From Nemertoderma westbladi (Eukaryota > Xenacoelomorpha > Nemertodermatida > Nemertodermatidae): 28,273 nt of DNA. The DNA is taken from positions 1 through 28,273 of the forward strand of contig JAUCBJ010003205.1 of NCBI GenBank assembly GCA_032718475.1, in the 5' to 3' direction. Under the pieces are notes generated by a model, which worked only from the letters and a program-made list of their open reading frames with translations, was not told the DNA's origin and made no database searches. Both the position numbers and the translations under genes were made by a program. Position 1 is the first letter of the stretch, and every line of letters begins with the position of its first letter. This document shows, one piece after another, positions 8,690-18,479 of the stretch.

Positions 8690-10276
8690 ATAGATCATAT
8701 CCTGTTTCGTAGGAAATACAGGTGCTCTATACAAGACTGTAATGCATTTACACTTCGACCCTTCTCCAGTGATCACCGCCTTATTGTGGCCAAGGTAAGA
8801 CTTAGTCTGCGTGCTAGCAGAACAACGAAATCTGCCTTGCCTCGGCATGACTGGTCCTCTCTGTTGCAACAGCCAAGTGTGAGATCCAGCTTCACACTAC
8901 AGCTGAGCAACAGGTATGAGGTTCTTGCCTCTGAGGCGGCAGATCACTGTGAGGGCTATACTGCCTTCACAGAGGCAGTTAAGTTAGCAGCTGCAGAAAC
9001 AGTTCCTGTATACCCTCGAAACAGGAAATGGGCCCCCTGGACTGACAACAAAATTCAGAAGTGCCGAATTGACCTCTACAAGGCGCAGAAAGAGTCCCGA
9101 CTCAAACAGACTACAGCGGCCAAGAATGCAGTTAAGGCTGCATCTAGGTCCCTGAACAGGCAGTACTCGGTTAATTTACAGGAGCTAATAAACCAACAGG
9201 TTGATGCCATCAATGATGCTGATGACAGCAGGCAATCATCCCAGGCATGGAGATCGATCAACTTGCTTGCTGGTCGAAAAAGCCAACCAACCACCAAGGT
9301 TAAGGCTGAATCACCAGCCGATCGCCTCAATGGTTGGAAGGCCCACTTTGAAAAGCTCCTCAATAATGACAGGGTATTGCCTGATAACTTTATAGAAGTA
9401 AAAGTGTCTGAGTCTGTACTCCCAGATATTCCCATTGGTGATATCTCCTTTGCAGAAGTGAAGACTGCTGCAAAGAGCTTTAAGACCAATCGTGCCAGTG
9501 GAGTAGATGGTGTTCCCCCTGAGGTCTTTAAAATACCTGAGTGTTTAAAGCTCATCTATCCCATCATAGTAGACATGTACCGTACAACAAGAGTCCCACA
9601 AGAAATGAAAACAAATAAATTGGTGCCAGTTCCCAAGAAGGGCAACCTAACACTCTATGGTTCTTTTCGGGGAATCTCATTGATCTCAATTGCTGCAAAG
9701 CTATACAATAGAATTATATTAAATCGCATCAGAGATCCCATTGAGAGACTGCTCCGTGGAAATCAGAATGAGTTCCGTAAAGGTCGTGGGACCATGGAGC
9801 CCATTTTGGCACTTAGAAGGATAATTGAAGAGTTATAAAAAAAGAAAGACAGGCATCTGGCTGTTATCTTTGTTGACTTCTTCAAGGCCTTTGATTTAGT
9901 CTCTCGCTCACGTATGTTCAGCATACTTTCATTATATGGGATTCCTGATGAAATGATTGCAGCAATCAGATCAGTATACGATGGTTCGACAACATTTGTG
10001 TCTACTGTTGACGGTGACACAGAACCATTTGAAGTGTTATGGGGCGTCCTCCAGGGAGACACACTTGCACCATTCTTGTTCATAATTGTTGTTGACTATG
10101 TTCTACGCATGTCCTTAGATCATCATAATGATGATGGGGTGATGATAACTCCACCTACTGGCTCCAGAAGTCGAGGAAATCCTGCCAAGTACCTAACTGA
10201 TCTAGACTTTGCTGATGACTTAGGAGTACTCTCAGAATCACTAGAGGGAGCCCAACGGCTCCTCAGCTCATTAGAA
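8690..10276 (+). pseudogene. non-LTR retrotransposon fragment: endonuclease end + reverse transcriptase
   Basis: One frame runs from 8690 and begins with the end of the endonuclease domain (IDHILFRRKYRCSIQDC, then SSDHRLIV with the SDH motif). A linker and an RT follow: ASGVDGVPPEVFK, VPVPKKGN, FRGISL, RKGRGTMEPI, motif A VDFFKAFD, LQGDTLAPFLF, and motif C FADD in DLDFADDLG. A single in-frame TAA at 9836-9838 interrupts an otherwise open frame, just after the RKGRGTMEP block. The frame stays aligned up to LLSSLE, where homology ends abruptly at about 10276. Upstream of 8690 the endonuclease decays. The family differs from the LINE at 2168-4888, having a different fingers motif and FADD in place of YADD. 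The RT 3' part is missing. Confidence 0.85.
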
Positions 10277-10545
10277 TATGCTCCATGGCAGTGTCTTCAT
10301 GACAAATCCGATGTTCTTGGATGCAGATGATGTCGATGTTATATTCCATTGCCAGAGCGACCATGTCACCCTGTTTGGTGTGTGCTTTCAGCGTGCGTGC
10401 GTTCATTGTAGCAATCTTTAGTGTCTTTTTACATTTCAACAGGTTGGTTCTTCTTTCTTCTCGGTCTTCTGTTCCAGTAGCCAATTTATCGACCCCAGCC
10501 TGGTGTACCACTGGGGGATGCGGTCCTTGTTGACCCGGGCGACGA
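10277..10545 (-). pseudogene. inverted LINE endonuclease N-terminal fragment
   Basis: On the minus strand the frame from 10511 reads a charged leader and then TLKIATMNARTLKAHTKQGD and NIDIICIQEHRI. This is the start of an AP-type endonuclease, with the Asn of MNAR and the Glu of IQEHRI visible. It faces the RT fragment and shares its breakpoint. The style matches the LINE family of the neighbouring RT, so it may be the missing 5' part of that copy, inverted. The frame breaks off at the junction near 10277-10285. Non-coding homology probably continues to about 10545. Confidence 0.75.
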
Positions 10546-10703
10546 CCGAGCCGGTGAAGTTACTTTGCCCTTCTTTAATACAGTGTCACATGGACTATGC
10601 ATGCTCTTCTTGGTATGAAGGCTTAACCAAACAGCTTAAATGTAAATTACAAGTAGCTCAGAATAAAGTAGTACGATTTAATAAAGACTACAAACCTAGG
10701 CAC

Positions 10704-11275
10704 TGTTAGCGTATTCAATTCCGCTAACCAGGCCCACACAGAGTTGGTTTTAAGCAATATTGGGAGCACGAGGTTGGTTACCAATCAACCTCGTGTCACC
10801 CCAATAAGCGGGGACAATAGGCCCCAAGGGAACACACACAGCGGGGGTCAGAGGTTACACCTCCGGGAGGGAGAGAGAGACAGCAGCGGGGGGAAGTACT
10901 CCCAGGGAGATGGGAGGGTGAGAAGTGAGTTACTAGCCAATGGGGGGAAGGCATCGGCTGAGTAGTGTAATGCGGCCAACCGGTGCAATATATTACCATT
11001 TCACTGTATCATTCATTCACTCATTAGCTAGTCAGTTCAGTTAGGGTAGGACGGCAACTTTATTACCGTTCAGCCGTCTATTCATTCATGTTGTCTGTAT
11101 ACTGCAATTACTAACTGCATTCACTATAACTGTGCTTATACTTTATACTATTTTATATTATATACATACCGAGCGATTAACAATAGGAACTCTAATAAAC
11201 TCTTTTCACACGGGGGGACGCGTAAATAAATCTAACCACCGGATAAACCGGGATCCTATGTCTGATCCCGTCACA
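10704..11275 (+). mobile_element. solo LTR (572 bp) with 5-bp target duplication
   Basis: The element starts TGTTAG and ends GTCACA, giving the canonical TG...CA ends. It is flanked by GGCAC at 10699-10703 and GGCAC at 11276-11280. It contains a promoter-like AT-rich stretch (about 11138-11165) and AATAAACTC near 11195, as expected for U3 and R regions. No internal coding region is present, so it is a solo LTR left by recombination between two LTRs. The 5-bp duplication fits Ty3/Gypsy or BEL/Pao; the sequence alone does not decide. Orientation is inferred from the AATAAA. Confidence 0.85.
10767..10795. other. 10-bp perfect hairpin inside the LTR
   Basis: CACGAGGTTG (10767-10776) and CAACCTCGTG (10786-10795) flank a 9-nt loop. 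If transcribed, it would form a stable stem near the start of the LTR. Confidence 0.8.
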
Positions 11276-11954
11276 GGCACCACCTAACTCCAGATGACTT
11301 TTCTGAATCTGGACTACTTAACTTAGATAGTAGAGTTAAGCAGCTACGCCTTAACCATGGGCATAAAGTGTATAATGGTAAATGTCCCAATTACCTAAAA
11401 CAAAAATTCAACAGAGTACGCGATACACACTCTTACAATACCAGAGCTAGTGCTTCAAACTTCTACCTCCCGAATTGTAAATCCTTCGAATCTGATACAT
11501 TCTTTTTTAACGGCATTAAAAATTGGAACACTCTGCCTAATGAAATTAAAAACCTAAATAATCAACATTCTTTTAAATCTGCAGTTAAATCTCACCTCCG
11601 TGTGCAATGTAAAAATAGGTACAATAGTCCTACAGTAAGTTATTAGTTTATTAATTATTTACTATTTATACTGTAATTACGTTTTATAATAAATTGTTCT
11701 GTACATTACATCTTTATCGTTGAGTCGGACATTGTCACGCTCTCGGTAAAGTTGTACATGTACATAGTGTAATTACGTTTTATATTGGTTTTAGGTTAGC
11801 GTAGTGTAATATTGTATTTGTAACCAAGTAACATAATTTCCCTTGGAAATAAGCTGCAAAGCTTTAGGGGTAATCCTAGATGTTATGTTGGACAATACCT
11901 TTATACCGGTACATTGTTTGGTGTATTTGTTATTGTTTTTACATAATGTATAAA

Positions 11955-12071
11955 TAAATCTATATATCTATCTATCTATATATCTATCTATATATCTATC
12001 TATATATCTATAATCTATCTATATATCTATAATCTATCTATATATCTATAATCTATCTATATATCTATATA
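11955..12071. repeat. ATCTATCTATAT microsatellite (LINE tail)
   Basis: Repeated ATCT/ATAT units follow AATAAATC at the 3' end of the LINE fragment. A simple-repeat tail of this kind is common for CR1/L2-like LINEs that lack poly(A). The last units form a higher-order period of about 20 bp (TATATATCTATAATCTATC). Confidence 0.85.
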
Positions 12072-12075
12072 TATG

Positions 12076-12495
12076 TTGCTTATTGAACTGTAACCTTCTC
12101 TCCTTTCCATTCATAATTTAACATTGTGACGAGATACCAGGGCCGTGGGAAAATACGGGTCCAGGGCAACGTAATTTTGAAAATCTGGGCCCCCTTTATG
12201 TTTGATAAATAAGTGTAATTAACCACAATGGATGCTACAAAAACTCTGTATTTGCTTCTCTTTATATATACAAACTGTTTATGGCACGGAACTAACGAAA
12301 TAAGGACTACTCTATTATTAACTCATGTAAAGTCTGCTGATACTACTCAATAAAGAATTCTACTAATAATTGTTGCCAATCACAAATTTTTCTACTTTTT
12401 TTTAGAATCGCATCTTTTGGTGACCGTTGGTTGCAGAAACGCGACGTCACCAACAGGAATATGCATCACATTGTCTGAATACACTATGTTAATTA
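12076..12495. other. gene-free spacer downstream of the FReD exon
   Basis: No coding signal. This would be the 3' untranslated or flanking DNA of the minus-strand fibrinogen-domain gene. I found no perfect minus-strand AATAAA close to the stop codon. Confidence 0.4.
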
Positions 12496-13160
12496 TTAAT
12501 ATCGAAATATCTTCATTTCTGCTTTATCTGCTGATTTATCTCGATTGAAAGTGAACCAATTAACACCTCTTCCACCATCGAGGCCATATACGCCGTTCAG
12601 GTTAAATGCCTGGCATTCCCGAAACCACCACCCACCAGGAAATATTTCGTCGCAGCCGTCCATATCCCGGGTAGAGAAAGCGTGACCAACTAGATATTGC
12701 ATGGAGTCACCTGCATCACCACTGTAGCTAGATAAAGAAACCAATGTGTAGTAAGACCATTTTCCATCCAGCTTAAAGGCGTCATATTCGGCGTATTTGT
12801 ACTCCCCATTATACCAGAGGTCTACACGCAACGTAATATAACGATCAGCTGTTAATAGATAAATACTTTCTAAACCCAACCAGAACTCATGAAAAGCATC
12901 TCCGAATCCCTCGGCGTAGCTAAGCCAGTCCTGCTGGAAATCCTGGGCACCATCCACCCGCCGTTGTATTACTATCCACTTCTGCACATGAAAACCGAAA
13001 TCGAATGCGTCACACCTGATGAAACCATTGACACCATATGCCACATTCGGAGATATGTTACTTGTATAATAGCCAAAATTATTCATCGTAACTACATTGG
13101 TCATTTTGCCGCAAATGTGGCGTGTATTTACCTCTCGGATGATGTTTTGCAATTTAATCT
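12496..13160 (-). CDS. fibrinogen-related domain (FReD) exon, C-terminal end of a gene
   Basis: The encoded stretch (about 220 residues ending FRY-stop) is a fibrinogen C-terminal globular domain, usual length about 210-220. Visible motifs are WIVIQRRVDGAQDF, EGFGDAFHEFWLGLE, LRVDLWYNGE, SGDAGDSM, FSTRDMDGCD, GGWWFRECQAFNLNG and the C-terminal EMKIF. The usual GGW before VIQRR is QKW here. The DxD-type calcium-site region and the Cys pair around GGWWF are kept. The open frame has no ATG at its beginning, and a minus-strand CCACAG splice acceptor just before 13160 gives a phase-1 exon start. FReD proteins are often secreted or surface lectin-like recognition molecules; ligand unknown. It may be the last exon of the gene starting at 20429. 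Confidence 0.88.
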
Positions 13161-13263
13161 CTGTGGCGTCTTTTTAAATTTAATTAAAATTAGTTTACAC
13201 TGTATGTGATAGAGACTTTACTGACCATGATACCATAAATTTCAAGCCTTTGTAAAACCAAGA

Positions 13264-16200
13264 CAATAGATTAGCCTTACCGCGACTTTTAAAGTCGCAT
13301 TACGGCAACTCTCCCAAAAAATTAGCCGTAACGCGACGAAACCATAGTAGTGTGTATTAATGTTTGTCCATCATTAATGTTTCTTTGTGTCCGTCCCTCA
13401 TTATTGTTTCTTTGTGTCCGTCCCTCATTAATGTTTCTTTGTGTCCATCTCTCATTAATGTTTCTTTGTGTCCGTCCCTCATTAATGTTTCTTTGTGTCC
13501 GTCCCTCATTAATGTTTCTTTGTGTCCGTCCCTCATTAATGTTTCTTTGTGTCCGTCCCTCATTAATGTTTCTTTGTGTCCGTCCCTCATTAATGTTTCT
13601 TTGTGTCCGTCCCTCATTAATGTTTCTTTGTGTCCGTCCCCATTAATGTTTCTTTGTGTCCGTCCCTCATTAATGTTTCTTTGTGTCCGTCCCTCATTAA
13701 TGTTTCTTTGTGTCCGTCCCTCATTAATGTTTCTTTGTGTCCGTCCCCATTAATGTTTCTTTGTGTCCGTCCCTCATTAATGTTTCTTTGTGTCCGTCCC
13801 TCATTAATGTTTCTTTGTGTCCGTCCCTCATTAATGTTTCTTTGTGTCCGTCCCTCATTAATGTTTCTTTGTGTCCGTCCCTCATTAATGTTTCTTTGTG
13901 TCCGTCCCTCATTAATGTTTCTTTGTGTCCGTCCCTCATTAATGTTTCTTTGTGTCCGTCCCTCATTAATGTTTCTTTGTGTCCGTCCCTCATTAATGTT
14001 TCTTTGTGTCCGTCCCTCATTAATGTTTCTTTGTGTCCGTCCCTCATTAATGTTTCTTTGTGTCCGTCCCTCATTAATGTTTCTTTGTGTCCGTCCCTCA
14101 TTAATGTTTCTTTGTGTCCGTCCCCATTAATGTTTCTTTGTGTCCGTCCCTCATTAATGTTTCTTTGTGTCCGTCCCTCATTAATGTTTCCTTGTGTCCG
14201 TCCCTCATTAATGTTTCTTTGTGTCCGTCCCTCATTAATGTTTCTTTGTGTCCGTCCCTCATTAATGTTTCTTTGTGTCCGTCCCCATTAATGTTTCTTT
14301 GTGTCCGTCCCTCATTAATGTTTCTTTGTGTCCGTCCCTCATTAATGTTTCTTTGTGTCCGTCCCTCATTAATGTTTCTTTGTGTCCGTCCCTCATTAAT
14401 GTTTCTTTGTGTCCGTCCCTCATTAATGTTTCTTTGTGTCCGTCCCTCATTAATGTTTCTTTGTGTCCGTCCCTCATTAATGTTTCTTTGTGTCCGTCCC
14501 TCATTAATGTTTCTTTGTGTCCGTCCCTCATTAATGTTTCTTTGTGTCCGTCCCTCATTAATGTTTCTTTGTGTCCGTCCCTCATTAATGTTTCTTTGTG
14601 TCCGTCCCTCATTAATGTTTCTTTGTGTCCGTCCCTCATTAATGTTTCTTTGTGTCCGTCCCTCATTAATGTTTCTTTGTGTCCGTCCCTCATTAATGTT
14701 TCTTTGTGTCCGTCCCTCATTAATGTTTCTTTGTGTCCGTCCCTCATTAATGTTTCTTTGTGTCCGTCCCTCATTAATGTTTCTTTGTGTCCGTCCCTCA
14801 TTAATGTTTCTTTGTGTCCGTCCCTCATTAATGTTTCTTTGTGTCCGTCCCTCATTAATGTTTCTTTGTGTCCGTCCCTCATTAATGTTTCTTTGTGTCC
14901 GTCCCTCATTAATGTTTCTTTGTGTCCGTCCCTCATTAATGTTTCTTTGTGTCCGTCCCTCATTAATGTTTCTTTGTGTCCGTCCCTCATTAATGTTTCT
15001 TTGTGTCCGTCCCTCATTAATGTTTCTTTGTGTCCGTCCCTCATTAATGTTTCTTTGTGTCCGTCCCTCATTAATGTTTCTTTGTGTCCGTCCCTCATTA
15101 ATGTTTCTTTGTGTCCGTCCCTCATTAATGTTTCTTTGTGTCCGTCCCTCATTAATGTTTCTTTGTGTCCGTCCCTCATTAATGTTTCTTTGTGTCCGTC
15201 CCTCATTAATGTTTCTTTGTGTCCGTCCCTCATTAATGTTTCTTTGTGTCCGTCCCTCATTAATGTTTCTTTGTGTCCGTCCCTCATTAATGTTTCTTTG
15301 TGTCCGTCCCTCATTAATGTTTCTTTGTGTCCGTCCCTCATTAATGTTTCTTTGTGTCCGTCCCTCATTAATGTTTCTTTGTGTCCGTCCCTCATTAATG
15401 TTTCTTTGTGTCCGTCCCTCATTAATGTTTCTTTGTGTCCGTCCCTCATTAATGTTTCTTTGTGTCCGTCCCTCATTAATGTTTCTTTGTGTCCGTCCCT
15501 CATTAATGTTTCTTTGTGTCCGTCCCTCATTAATGTTTCTTTGTGTCCGTCCCTCATTAATGTTTCTTTGTGTCCGTCCCTCATTAATGTTTCTTTGTGT
15601 CCGTCCCTCATTAATGTTTCTTTGTGTCCGTCCCTCATTAATGTTTCTTTGTGTCCGTCCCTCATTAATGTTTCTTTGTGTCCGTCCCTCATTAATGTTT
15701 CTTTGTGTCCGTCCCTCATTAATGTTTCTTTGTGTCCGTCCCTCATTAATGTTTCTTTGTGTCCGTCCCTCATTAATGTTTCTTTGTGTCCGTCCCTCAT
15801 TAATGTTTCTTTGTGTCCGTCCCTCATTAATGTTTCTTTGTGTCCGTCCCTCATTAATGTTTCTTTGTGTCCGTCCCTCATTAATGTTTCTTTGTGTCCG
15901 TCCCTCATTAATGTTTCTTTGTGTCCGTCCCTCATTAATGTTTCTTTGTGTCCGTCCCTCATTAATGTTTCTTTGTGTCCGTCCCTCATTAATGTTTCTT
16001 TGTGTCCGTCCCTCATTAATGTTTCTTTGTGTCCGTCCCTCATTAATGTTTCTTTGTGTCCGTCCCTCATTAATGTTTCTTTGTGTCCGTCCCTCATTAA
16101 TGTTTCTTTGTGTCCGTCCCTCATTAATGTTTCTTTGTGTCCGTCCCTCATTAATGTTTCTTTGTGTCCGTCCCTCATTAATGTTTCTTTGTGTCCGTCC

Positions 16201-18479
16201 CTCATTAATGTTTCTTTGTGTCCGTCCCTCATTAATGTTTCTTTGTGTCCGTCCCTCATTAATGTTTCTTTGTGTCCGTCCCTCATTAATGTTTCTTTGT
16301 GTCCGTCCCTCATTAATGTTTCTTTGTGTCCGTCCCTCATTAATGTTTCTTTGTGTCCGTCCCTCATTAATGTTTCTTTGTGTCCGTCCCTCATTAATGT
16401 TTCTTTGTGTCCGTCCCTCATTAATGTTTCTTTGTGTCCGTCCCTCATTAATGTTTCTTTGTGTCCGTCCCTCATTAATGTTTCTTTGTGTCCGTCCCTC
16501 ATTAATGTTTCTTTGTGTCCGTCCCTCATTAATGTTTCTTTGTGTCCGTCCCTCATTAATGTTTCTTTGTGTCCGTCCCTCATTAATGTTTCTTTGTGTC
16601 CGTCCCTCATTAATGTTTCTTTGTGTCCGTCCCTCATTAATGTTTCTTTGTGTCCGTCCCTCATTAATGTTTCTTTGTGTCCGTCCCTCATTAATGTTTC
16701 TTTGTGTCCGTCCCTCATTAATGTTTCTTTGTGTCCGTCCCTCATTAATGTTTCTTTGTGTCCGTCCCTCATTAATGTTTCTTTGTGTCCGTCCCTCATT
16801 AATGTTTCTTTGTGTCCGTCCCTCATTAATGTTTCTTTGTGTCCGTCCCTCATTAATGTTTCTTTGTGTCCGTCCCTCATTAATGTTTCTTTGTGTCCGT
16901 CCCTCATTAATGTTTCTTTGTGTCCGTCCCTCATTAATGTTTCTTTGTGTCCGTCCCTCATTAATGTTTCTATGTGTCCGTCCCTCATTAATGTTTCTTT
17001 GTGTCCGTCCCTCATTAATGTTTCTTTGTGTCCGTCCCTCATTAATGTTTCTTTGTGTCCGTCCCTCATTAATGTTTCTTTGTGTCCGTCCCTCATTAAT
17101 GTTTCTTTGTGTCCGTCCCTCATTAATGTTTCTTTGTGTCCGTCCCTCATTAATGTTTCTTTGTGTCCGTCCCTCATTAATGTTTCTTTGTGTCCGTCCC
17201 TCATTAATGTTTCTTTGTGTCCGTCCCTCATTAATGTTTCTTTGTGTCCGTCCCTCATTAATGTTTCTTTGTGTCCGTCCCTCATTAATGTTTCTTTGTG
17301 TCCGTCCCTCATTAATGTTTCTTTGTGTCCGTCCCTCATTAATGTTTCTTTGTGTCCGTCCCTCATTAATGTTTCTTTGTGTCCGTCCCTCATTAATGTT
17401 TCTTTGTGTCCGTCCCTCATTAATGTTTCTTTGTGTCCCTCCCTCATTAATGTTTCTTTGTGTCCGTCCCTCATTAATGTTTCTTTGTGTCCGTCCCTCA
17501 TTAATGTTTCTTTGTGTCCGTCCCTCATTAATGTTTCTTTGTGTCCGTCCCTCATTAATGTTTCTATGTGTCCGTCCCTCATTAATGTTTCTTTGTGTCC
17601 GTCCCTCATTAATGTTTCTTTGTGTCCGTCCCTCATTAATGTTTCTTTGTGTCCGTCCCTCATTAATGTTTCTTTGTGTCCGTCCCTCATTAATGTTTCT
17701 TTGTGTCCGTCCCTCATTAATGTTTCTTTGTGTCCGTCTCTCATTAATGTTTCTTTGTGTCCGTCCCTCATTAATGTTTCTTTGTGTCCGTCCCTCATTA
17801 ATGTTTCTTTGTGTCCCTCCCTCATTAATGTTTCTATGTGTCCGTCCCTCATTAATGTTTCTTTGTGTCCGTCCCCATTAATGTTTCTTTGTGTCCGTCC
17901 CTCATTAATGTTTCTTTGTGTCCGTCCCTCATTAATGTTTTTTTGTGTCCGTTCCTCATTAATGTTTCTTTGTGTCCGTCCCTCATTAATGTTTCTTTGT
18001 GTCCGTCCCTCATTAATGTTTCTTTGTGTCCGTCCCTCATTAATGTTTCTATGTGTCCGTCCCTCATTAATGTTTCTTTGTGTCCGTCCCCATTAATGTT
18101 TCTTTGTGTCCGTCCCTCATTAATGTTTCTTTGTGTCCGTCCCTCATTAATGTTTCTTTGTGTCCGTCCCTCATTAATGTTTCTTTGTGTCCCTCCCTCA
18201 TTAATGTTTCTATGTGTCCGTCCCTCATTAATGTTTCTTTGTGTCCGTCCCCATTAATGTTTCTTTGTGTCCGTCCCTCATTAATGTTTCTTTGTGTCCG
18301 TCCCTCATTAATGTTTCTTTGTGTCCGTCCCTCATTAATGTTTCTTTGTGTCCGTCCCTCATTAATGTTTCTTTGTGTCCGTCCCTCATTAATGTTTCTT
18401 TGTGTCCGTCCCTCATTAATGTTTCTTTGTGTCCGTCCCTCTTTAATGTTGGTGTTGTCGCGTTACGGCTAATCTATTG
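13264..18479. mobile_element. inverted-repeat-bounded unit enclosing a giant minisatellite
   Basis: The left edge at 13264-13286 matches the reverse complement of 18457-18479 in 21 of 23 bases (CAATAGATTAGCC...CGCGAC). A second left copy at 13321-13337 (ATTAGCCGTAACGCGAC) matches 18457-18473 perfectly. Between the two left copies lies an 8-bp-arm hairpin around a central T (GCGACTTT T AAAGTCGC, 13282-13298). This resembles a non-autonomous DNA element (MITE- or Helentron-like) whose core tandem repeat expanded. No clear target duplication is visible, and no transposase is present. Confidence 0.5.
13351..18450. repeat. 27-bp minisatellite, ~189 copies
   Basis: The 27-bp unit begins CATTAATGTTTCTTTG and continues TGTCCGTCCCT. 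Seven units lack one T and are 26 bp long, with CCCC at 13638, 13745, 14122, 14283, 17873, 18088 and 18249. Between 14283 and 17873 lie 133 units. From about 14192 to 16971 I see no variant at all (about 100 identical units). Substitutions cluster at the edges. Two plus frames (MFLCVRPSL and NVSLCPSLI) and one minus frame (MRDGHKETL) stay open for over 1,100 codons only because 27 is a multiple of 3 and the unit lacks stops there. I do not call these genes. Confidence 0.97.

Larger units (their letters stand above)
10546..11646 (+). pseudogene. LINE 3' fragment (RT C-terminal region), split by a solo LTR
   Basis: The first part (to 10703) has the post-RT signature LIQCHMDYACSSWY followed by a basic KLQVAQNKVVRF segment, typical of CR1/L2-like LINEs. 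The frame meets an insertion at 10704 and resumes at 11276. It then runs to TAG at 11646 with YNTRAS, a FYLP segment, FFFNGIKNWNTLP and a Phe-Lys tail. Removing the insertion and one copy of its 5-bp target duplication keeps the reading frame unbroken. The element is truncated at its 5' side. Downstream is AT-rich 3' UTR ending in a tail microsatellite at 11955-12071. Confidence 0.85.

Noticed and set aside
12120-12200. Short segment with GGGCCGTGGGAAA and TGGGCCCCC
   Set aside because: It looks like an old repeat fragment, but there is too little to name or bound it.
14114-18096. Open frames of 1,196-1,273 codons in the 27-bp array as giant repeat proteins
   Set aside because: Frames are open on both strands only because the unit is a stop-free multiple of 3. 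There is no non-repeat start, no signal sequence and no splice context.
13351-18450. CRISPR-like array
   Set aside because: The units are head-to-tail without spacers, and the flanking genes are eukaryotic.
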